Below, piece after piece: positions 5,546 to 9,186 of a stretch of DNA of 9,186 nt (its first letter is position 1; every line of letters starts with the position of its first letter). The notes under the pieces were generated by a model. It saw nothing but the letters and a program-made list of their open reading frames with translations, was not told the origin of the DNA and did not search any database. Origin of the DNA: Actinomycetota bacterium. Lineage in GTDB: Bacteria > Actinomycetota > Acidimicrobiia > Acidimicrobiales > Ilumatobacteraceae. Location of the stretch: contig SXPW01000123.1 of assembly GCA_005793785.1 (NCBI GenBank), forward strand, positions 1 to 9,186, in the 5' to 3' direction. The translations under genes were made by a program, and so were the position numbers.

Positions 5546-6667
5546 GTGAATCGGTATCCGAAGCGCGACGATTTGCGCGCGATGTCGGGATACCACTCGC
5601 CGCAGGTTTCGGTGAAAGTACGCCTGAACACCAACGAATCGCCGATCGCACCGCCCGCCGAATTCGTGCGGGAATTGGCCGGCGCCGTCGGAGACGTGCG
5701 GTGGAATCGCTACCCGGATCGTTCCGCGACGGCGCTGCGGGATGCAATCGGACGGCTGCACGGCGTGGGGGGTGAAAACGTGTTCGTCGCCAATGGCAGC
5801 AACGAGGTGTTGCAGAGCGTGCTGCTCGCCTACGGCGGGGCGGGACGCACGGTGGCCACCTTCGAACCGACGTACCAACTGCATTCGCACATCGCGCGCA
5901 TCGCCGGCGCGACGGTGGTCGGCGGTCGTCGTGAGGCCGACTTCACGCTGAGCGAGAGCGAGGTGTTGCGGGTGTTCTCGACGCATGCACCGAGCGTCAC
6001 CTTCCTGTGCTCGCCCAACAATCCGACCGGCATGGCGGAGGATCCCAAGGTGATCAGCACGGCCGTCGCGAATGCGCCGGGAGTCGTGGTGGTCGACGAG
6101 GCGTACGCACAATTCTCGCCCCACAGTGCGCTCGCGCACGTAAACGAGAACTCGCGGGTGGCGGTGAGCCGCACGTTCTCGAAGACTTGGTCGATGGCTG
6201 CGGCGCGCCTCGGCTATCTCATCGCACCACGGTGGATGATCGAGGACCTCGAGATCGTGACGCTGCCGTACCACCTCGATGCGCTCAAGCAGACGGCCGG
6301 CATCATCGCCCTGAAGCACCTCGCGCACATGGAGGCGGGAGTTCGCGACGTCATCACCGAGCGCGACCGCCTGCTTGCCGCAATGCGGGAACTGCCGCTC
6401 GTCGTGTGGCCGAGCCAGGCGAACTTCATTCTCTTTCGACCCAACAGTGGCACCGATCGCAATCGGGATTCGACGACCGGACGGGGTGCCGATGTTGCAA
6501 CGCGGGGTCGCGAGGTCTGGCAACACCTGCTGGACGCCGGGGTGTTGGTGCGCGACTGTTCGTCGTGGGAGGGTCTCGCGGGCTGTTTGCGGGTCACCGT
6601 CGGTACGACCGAGGAAAACGATGCCTTTCTTGCCGCGTTGCGCGATGCAGTATCGGCGCGAGACTAG
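5546..6667 (+). CDS. hisC: Histidinol-phosphate aminotransferase
   Basis: HisC is a PLP enzyme of aminotransferase fold type I that converts imidazoleacetol phosphate and glutamate to histidinol phosphate. The protein has 373 residues. Family signs are 'LNTNESP' (27-33), 'NRYPD' (54-58), 'ANGSNEVLQ' (82-90), 'SPNNPTG' (156-162), the cofactor-pairing Asp184 in 'VVVDEAYAQF', and 'SRTFSKTWSMAAARLGY' with PLP-binding Lys213 and Arg221. The C-terminal 'LRVTVGT' (348-354) carries the substrate-carboxylate Arg. A polar stretch of about 20 residues (300-320, rich in Gly, Arg, Asp and Thr) sits where the family usually has a shorter loop between 'ANFILFR' and 'VWQHLLDAGVLVRD'. GTG 5546 is the furthest possible start, since an in-frame TAG lies four codons upstream. 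It leads the his cluster, with hisB beginning 5 nt after the stop. Confidence 0.96.
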   Translation: MNRYPKRDDLRAMSGYHSPQVSVKVRLNTNESPIAPPAEFVRELAGAVGDVRWNRYPDRSATALRDAIGRLHGVGGENVFVANGSNEVLQSVLLAYGGAGRTVATFEPTYQLHSHIARIAGATVVGGRREADFTLSESEVLRVFSTHAPSVTFLCSPNNPTGMAEDPKVISTAVANAPGVVVVDEAYAQFSPHSALAHVNENSRVAVSRTFSKTWSMAAARLGYLIAPRWMIEDLEIVTLPYHLDALKQTAGIIALKHLAHMEAGVRDVITERDRLLAAMRELPLVVWPSQANFILFRPNSGTDRNRDSTTGRGADVATRGREVWQHLLDAGVLVRDCSSWEGLAGCLRVTVGTTEENDAFLAALRDAVSARD

Positions 6668-6672
6668 AAGCC

Positions 6673-7263
6673 ATGGCACGTTCGGCCCGTCGCTCGCGCT
6701 CGACCAAGGAAACCTCGGTCGACGTCCACATCGATCTGGACGGTCCTGCGGCGACGTCGGTCGAGACGGGGATTCCCTTCTTCGATCACATGCTCGAACA
6801 GTTGGGAAAGCACGGCGGCTTCCGACTCGATGTCAAGGCAATTGGTGACCTGCATATCGACACCCATCACACCGTCGAGGACGTGTCGATCGCCATTGGC
6901 GAGGCATTCCGCGAAGCGATCGGTGACAAGTCGGGCATCCGCAGATTCGCCAGTGGCGCGTTTCCGCTCGACGAAGCGCTCATCGACGTGGCTCTCGACC
7001 TGAGTGGTCGTCCATTCGTGGCGTGGAACGTTCCTCTGCCGGAGTGCCTGCCGCTCGGCAACCCTCCGTTCGACCCGCAACTGGCGGAGCACGCGATCTC
7101 GTCGTTCGCGACCGCCGCCGCAATCACGTTGCACGTCAACAAGCGTTCCGGCACCAACGTGCACCACATCGTTGAGGCGACGTTCAAGGGCCTCGCACGG
7201 TGCTTGCGCGACGCAGTGCGCATCGAGTCGACGGGTGTACCGTCCACCAAGGGCTCGCTCTGA
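6673..7263 (+). CDS. hisB: Imidazoleglycerol-phosphate dehydratase (monofunctional)
   Basis: HisB dehydrates imidazole glycerol phosphate to imidazoleacetol phosphate, the substrate of HisC. At 196 residues it is the monofunctional form, with no fused phosphatase. Manganese-binding and family motifs are 'FFDHMLEQLGKHG' (36-48), 'DTHHTVED' (63-70), 'EHAISSFA' (139-146) and 'NVHHIVEATFKGLARCLRDAV' (162-182). The protein ends with 'PSTKGSL', close to the usual PSTKG-L tail. The ATG at 6673 gives the normal 'RSTKETSVDVHIDLDG' N-terminus. The frame remains open upstream into hisC, but those residues are unrelated. Only a weak AGAAG near the start could act as a ribosome site. The stop and the hisH start overlap by one base (TGATG), which indicates coupled translation. 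Confidence 0.97.
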   Translation: MARSARRSRSTKETSVDVHIDLDGPAATSVETGIPFFDHMLEQLGKHGGFRLDVKAIGDLHIDTHHTVEDVSIAIGEAFREAIGDKSGIRRFASGAFPLDEALIDVALDLSGRPFVAWNVPLPECLPLGNPPFDPQLAEHAISSFATAAAITLHVNKRSGTNVHHIVEATFKGLARCLRDAVRIESTGVPSTKGSL

Positions 7264-7901
7264 TGGCCACTCCGCTCGTAGCGGTGTTGGACTACGGCAT
7301 CGGCAATCTCCGCTCGGCACAGAAGGCACTACAGAAGGTCGGTGCCGATGCGCGGCTCACCAACGACGCTGCGTTGATTCGCGATGCGCACGCTGCGGTC
7401 CTGCCGGGCGTCGGAAACTTCGGCGCGTGCATGTCGGCGGTTCGCGCGGCCGGGCTCGAGGACCTCGTTCATGAGCGCATCCGTGGCGGAGCACCGTTCC
7501 TGGGAATCTGCGTGGGGATGCAAATGTTGTTCAGCGAGAGCGAGGAAAGCCCGGGCATCGCAGGCTTGGGTGTGGTTCCAGGCGTCGTTCGCTACCTGCC
7601 CGCCACGGTGAAACGTCCGCAGATGCAGTGGAACACGCTCCAATTCGTCAATCGGGGAATCGGCGATCCAATGTTCGCCACGTTGCAGGCGACACCGTGG
7701 ATGTACTTCGTCCATTCGCTGCATGGCATACCAACCGATCCGTCGTGCGTCGTCGCCACCGCCGACTATGGGTGTGCAGTCACCGCGGCGGTACGCGTTG
7801 GGAACGTTTTCGCCGTGCAGTTCCACCCCGAGAAGTCGGCGGTCGACGGTCTGGGATTGCTGCGCAACTTCGTCGACGCTGCTCGACTCGTTGCGGCGTA
7901 A
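7263..7901 (+). CDS. hisH: Imidazole glycerol phosphate synthase, glutaminase subunit
   Basis: HisH hydrolyses glutamine and passes ammonia to HisF. The 212-residue protein is a class I glutamine amidotransferase. It opens with 'LDYGIGNLRSA' (9-19) and has the oxyanion segment 'PGVGNFG' (48-54). The nucleophile is Cys83 in 'FLGICVGMQMLF', and His188 and Glu190 in 'VQFHPEKS' complete the triad. 'YFVHS' (148-152) is the usual contact segment near the HisF interface. ATG 7263 overlaps the hisB stop; an in-frame upstream ATG-less extension to 7200 would run through hisB codons and is not credible. hisA starts 7 nt after the stop with no recognisable ribosome site, so the two are probably coupled. 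Confidence 0.97.
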   Translation: MATPLVAVLDYGIGNLRSAQKALQKVGADARLTNDAALIRDAHAAVLPGVGNFGACMSAVRAAGLEDLVHERIRGGAPFLGICVGMQMLFSESEESPGIAGLGVVPGVVRYLPATVKRPQMQWNTLQFVNRGIGDPMFATLQATPWMYFVHSLHGIPTDPSCVVATADYGCAVTAAVRVGNVFAVQFHPEKSAVDGLGLLRNFVDAARLVAA

Positions 7902-7908
7902 CGACGCC

Positions 7909-8619
7909 GTGAACCTGTATCCCGCCATCGATTTGCGAGGCGGCAGGGTGGTGCGTCTCGAGCAGGGCGACTTCTCGCGGGAGCGTGACTACGCAGCCGA
8001 CCCAATAGAGACCGCTCGGCGGTTCGCCGCCGAGGGTGCGACGTGGTTGCACATCGTGGACCTCGATGCCGCCAAGGGTGACGGCACGAGCCGTGCAGTG
8101 GTGCGTCGCATCGCGGAACAACTCGGCTCCGCAGTGCGGGTGCAAACCGGCGGCGGCGTGCGAACGCTCGACGATGCCCAACAACTGGCCGATGCCGGAG
8201 TCGCTCGTGTGGTGATGGGATCGGCTGCAGTTCGCGATCCGCTGATCGTCGATGCGGTCGCCAAGATCATCGACGTTGCCGTCGGGCTCGACCATCGCAA
8301 CGGTGAGATTGCCACCGACGGTTGGTTGCGCGGGTCGACACTCACCCTGGCCGCTGCGGTGACGCAGTTCCCATCGGCGAGTGCCTTCATCATCACCGAC
8401 ATCTCGCGCGACGGAATGTTGGCCGGACCCGACGTGGACGGTTTGCGCAACATCACCGGAATGACGAGTACACCAATCATTGCCAGTGGCGGCGTCGCCG
8501 ACCTGCACGACCTTCGCGAGCTCCGCGACGTGAACTGTCTGGAAGGCGTGATCGTCGGTAAGGCGTTGTACGAGGGGCGTTTCACCGTGGCCGAAGCCGT
8601 GCGGGTGCTCGACGCATGA
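7909..8619 (+). CDS. hisA: Phosphoribosyl isomerase HisA (ProFAR isomerase), canonical type
   Basis: HisA is a (beta/alpha)8-barrel that isomerises ProFAR to PRFAR. The 236-residue protein has the acid/base residues Asp8 ('YPAIDLRGG') and Asp128 ('VAVGLDHR') and phosphate-binding loops 'GGGVRT' (81-86) and 'IASGGVADL' (191-199). The conserved 'TDISRDGMLAGPD' is at 163-175. Actinobacteria often carry the bifunctional HisA/TrpF enzyme PriA instead. Here 'VQTGGGVR' has the canonical T-GGG rather than the 'ELSGGIRD' of Mycobacterium tuberculosis PriA. The first loop, 'GDFSRERDYAADP', resembles ordinary HisA. The GTG at 7909 gives a normal N-terminus; an in-frame extension upstream would overlap hisH by almost 180 nt. 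Confidence 0.95.
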   Translation: MNLYPAIDLRGGRVVRLEQGDFSRERDYAADPIETARRFAAEGATWLHIVDLDAAKGDGTSRAVVRRIAEQLGSAVRVQTGGGVRTLDDAQQLADAGVARVVMGSAAVRDPLIVDAVAKIIDVAVGLDHRNGEIATDGWLRGSTLTLAAAVTQFPSASAFIITDISRDGMLAGPDVDGLRNITGMTSTPIIASGGVADLHDLRELRDVNCLEGVIVGKALYEGRFTVAEAVRVLDA

Positions 8620-8648
8620 CGACACGAATATTGAAGAGCGCGACATGA
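8616..8648 (+). CDS. Possible 10-codon coupling mini-ORF between hisA and hisF
   Basis: The reading frame MTTRILKSAT begins at ATG 8616, which overlaps the hisA stop as ATGA (8616-8619). It ends at TGA 8646-8648, which overlaps the hisF start as ATGA (8645-8648). It fills the whole 25-nt gap. It could let ribosomes pass from hisA to hisF by two termination-reinitiation steps. The peptide itself has no recognisable features, and chance is a fair alternative. Confidence 0.2.
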   Translation: MTTRILKSAT

Positions 8649-9186
8649 GCCAGGTTGCGCGAGTGATTCCTTGTTTGGACGTCACGGATGGTCGCGTCGT
8701 GAAGGGCGTGAACTTCGTCGGCCTGCGCGATGCGGGCGACCCGGTCGAACTCGCCGTTCGATACGACGCCGAGGGTGCCGACGAGGTGGTGTTCCTCGAT
8801 ATCACCGCATCGAGCGACGCACGAAGCACCATGCTTGACGTCGTTGCTCGGGCAGCGGAACGACTGTTCATCCCGCTCACCGTGGGCGGCGGAGTTCGCG
8901 ACTCGGCTTCGGCACGACGACGGCTGCGCGCCGGCGCCGACAAGGTGAGCGTAAACACTGCCGCCGTCATGCGCCCAGAATTGATCGCCGACATCGCGGG
9001 GGAATTCGGCCGTCAATGCGTGGTGTGTGCGATCGATGCCAAGCGAGTTGGGGGGCCGGACGATCGACCGAGATACGAAGTGTTCATCAACGGTGGACGC
9101 ACGGCGACGGGATTCGACGTCCGCGAGTGGGCGCAACGAGCGGTACAACTCGGCGCCGGAGAATTCCTGCTCACGTCGATGGACCG
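8645..9186 (+). CDS. hisF: Imidazole glycerol phosphate synthase, cyclase subunit (3' end cut)
   Basis: HisF is the barrel subunit that joins HisH-derived ammonia to PRFAR, giving imidazole glycerol phosphate and AICAR. The window holds the first 180 codons of a family of about 255 residues. 'RVIPCLDVTDGRVVKGVNF' (6-24) carries catalytic Asp12, 'VVFLDITAS' (48-56) and 'PLTVGGGVR' (77-85) are barrel strands with a phosphate loop, and 'KVSVNTAAV' (100-108) follows. 'CAIDAKRV' (128-135) supplies the second catalytic Asp131, and 'FLLTSMDR' at the edge leads into the usual DG-K-GYD segment. A loop of 'GGPDDRPRYEVFINGGR' type (136-152) is within family variation. ATG 8645 is preceded by a weak purine-rich GAAGAG. 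The gap of 25 nt after hisA is the largest inside the cluster. Confidence 0.96.
   Translation, partial: MSQVARVIPCLDVTDGRVVKGVNFVGLRDAGDPVELAVRYDAEGADEVVFLDITASSDARSTMLDVVARAAERLFIPLTVGGGVRDSASARRRLRAGADKVSVNTAAVMRPELIADIAGEFGRQCVVCAIDAKRVGGPDDRPRYEVFINGGRTATGFDVREWAQRAVQLGAGEFLLTSMD

Noticed and set aside
6007..6672. Upstream extension of the hisB frame giving a 418-residue protein, possibly a bifunctional HisB
   Set aside because: The extra part overlaps hisC out of frame and shows no phosphatase motif; the ATG at 6673 yields a standard dehydratase.
5387..6679. 430-codon minus-strand frame opposite hisC
   Set aside because: A shadow of hisC with Arg/His-rich low-complexity translation and no domain.
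7780..8994. 404-codon minus-strand frame opposite hisA and hisF
   Set aside because: It spans two conserved genes on the other strand and has a Ser/Arg/Thr-rich shadow-type translation.
1..9186. tRNA, rRNA, transposon, prophage or defence genes
   Set aside because: I looked for these on both strands and saw no supporting sequence; nearly all of the window is filled by housekeeping genes.

Overview
The window is GC-rich bacterial chromosome with dense, ordinary housekeeping genes. A mycothiol synthase (MshD) points to an actinobacterium (Actinomycetota), because mycothiol is essentially confined to that phylum. The HisA is of the canonical type rather than the dual-specificity PriA of Streptomyces and Mycobacterium. 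Together with frequent GTG starts and nearly absent Shine-Dalgarno sequences, this suggests a deep-branching class such as Acidimicrobiia. The class is an inference; no rRNA or marker is present to settle it.

Layout: (1) 1-863, plus strand: the 3' end of an unrecognised gene with a low-complexity tail, then an SRPBCC-fold protein. (2) 885-4573, minus strand: read in transcription order, mshD, an M3/PepF-type oligoendopeptidase and rlmN. The last two overlap at a GTGA. A hairpin sits where rlmN converges on the SRPBCC gene. (3) 4574-4626: a 53-bp divergent control region between mshD and nth. (4) 4627-5532, plus strand: nth (endonuclease III) and a 75-residue helical protein of unknown function. 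(5) 5546-9186, plus strand: histidine genes hisC-hisB-hisH-hisA-hisF, with hisF cut by the window end. hisB makes imidazoleacetol phosphate, hisC transaminates it, hisA makes PRFAR, and HisH/HisF form the synthase that turns PRFAR into imidazole glycerol phosphate. hisD is not next to hisC.

No RNA gene, insertion sequence, CRISPR array or phage gene was seen, and I found no convincing undescribed multi-gene system. The most interesting signals are regulatory. A -10-like hexamer (TAGCCT or a TAnnnT relative) lies 6-9 nt before the starts of five genes, suggesting leaderless or near-leaderless transcription. A perfect 10-bp palindrome lies just upstream of the hisC copy. A 10-codon mini-ORF links hisA to hisF through ATGA overlaps at both ends. 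Protein oddities are a histidine-rich insert and shortened N-terminal domain in MshD, and a perfect 3 x 18-bp repeat at the start of the peptidase gene.
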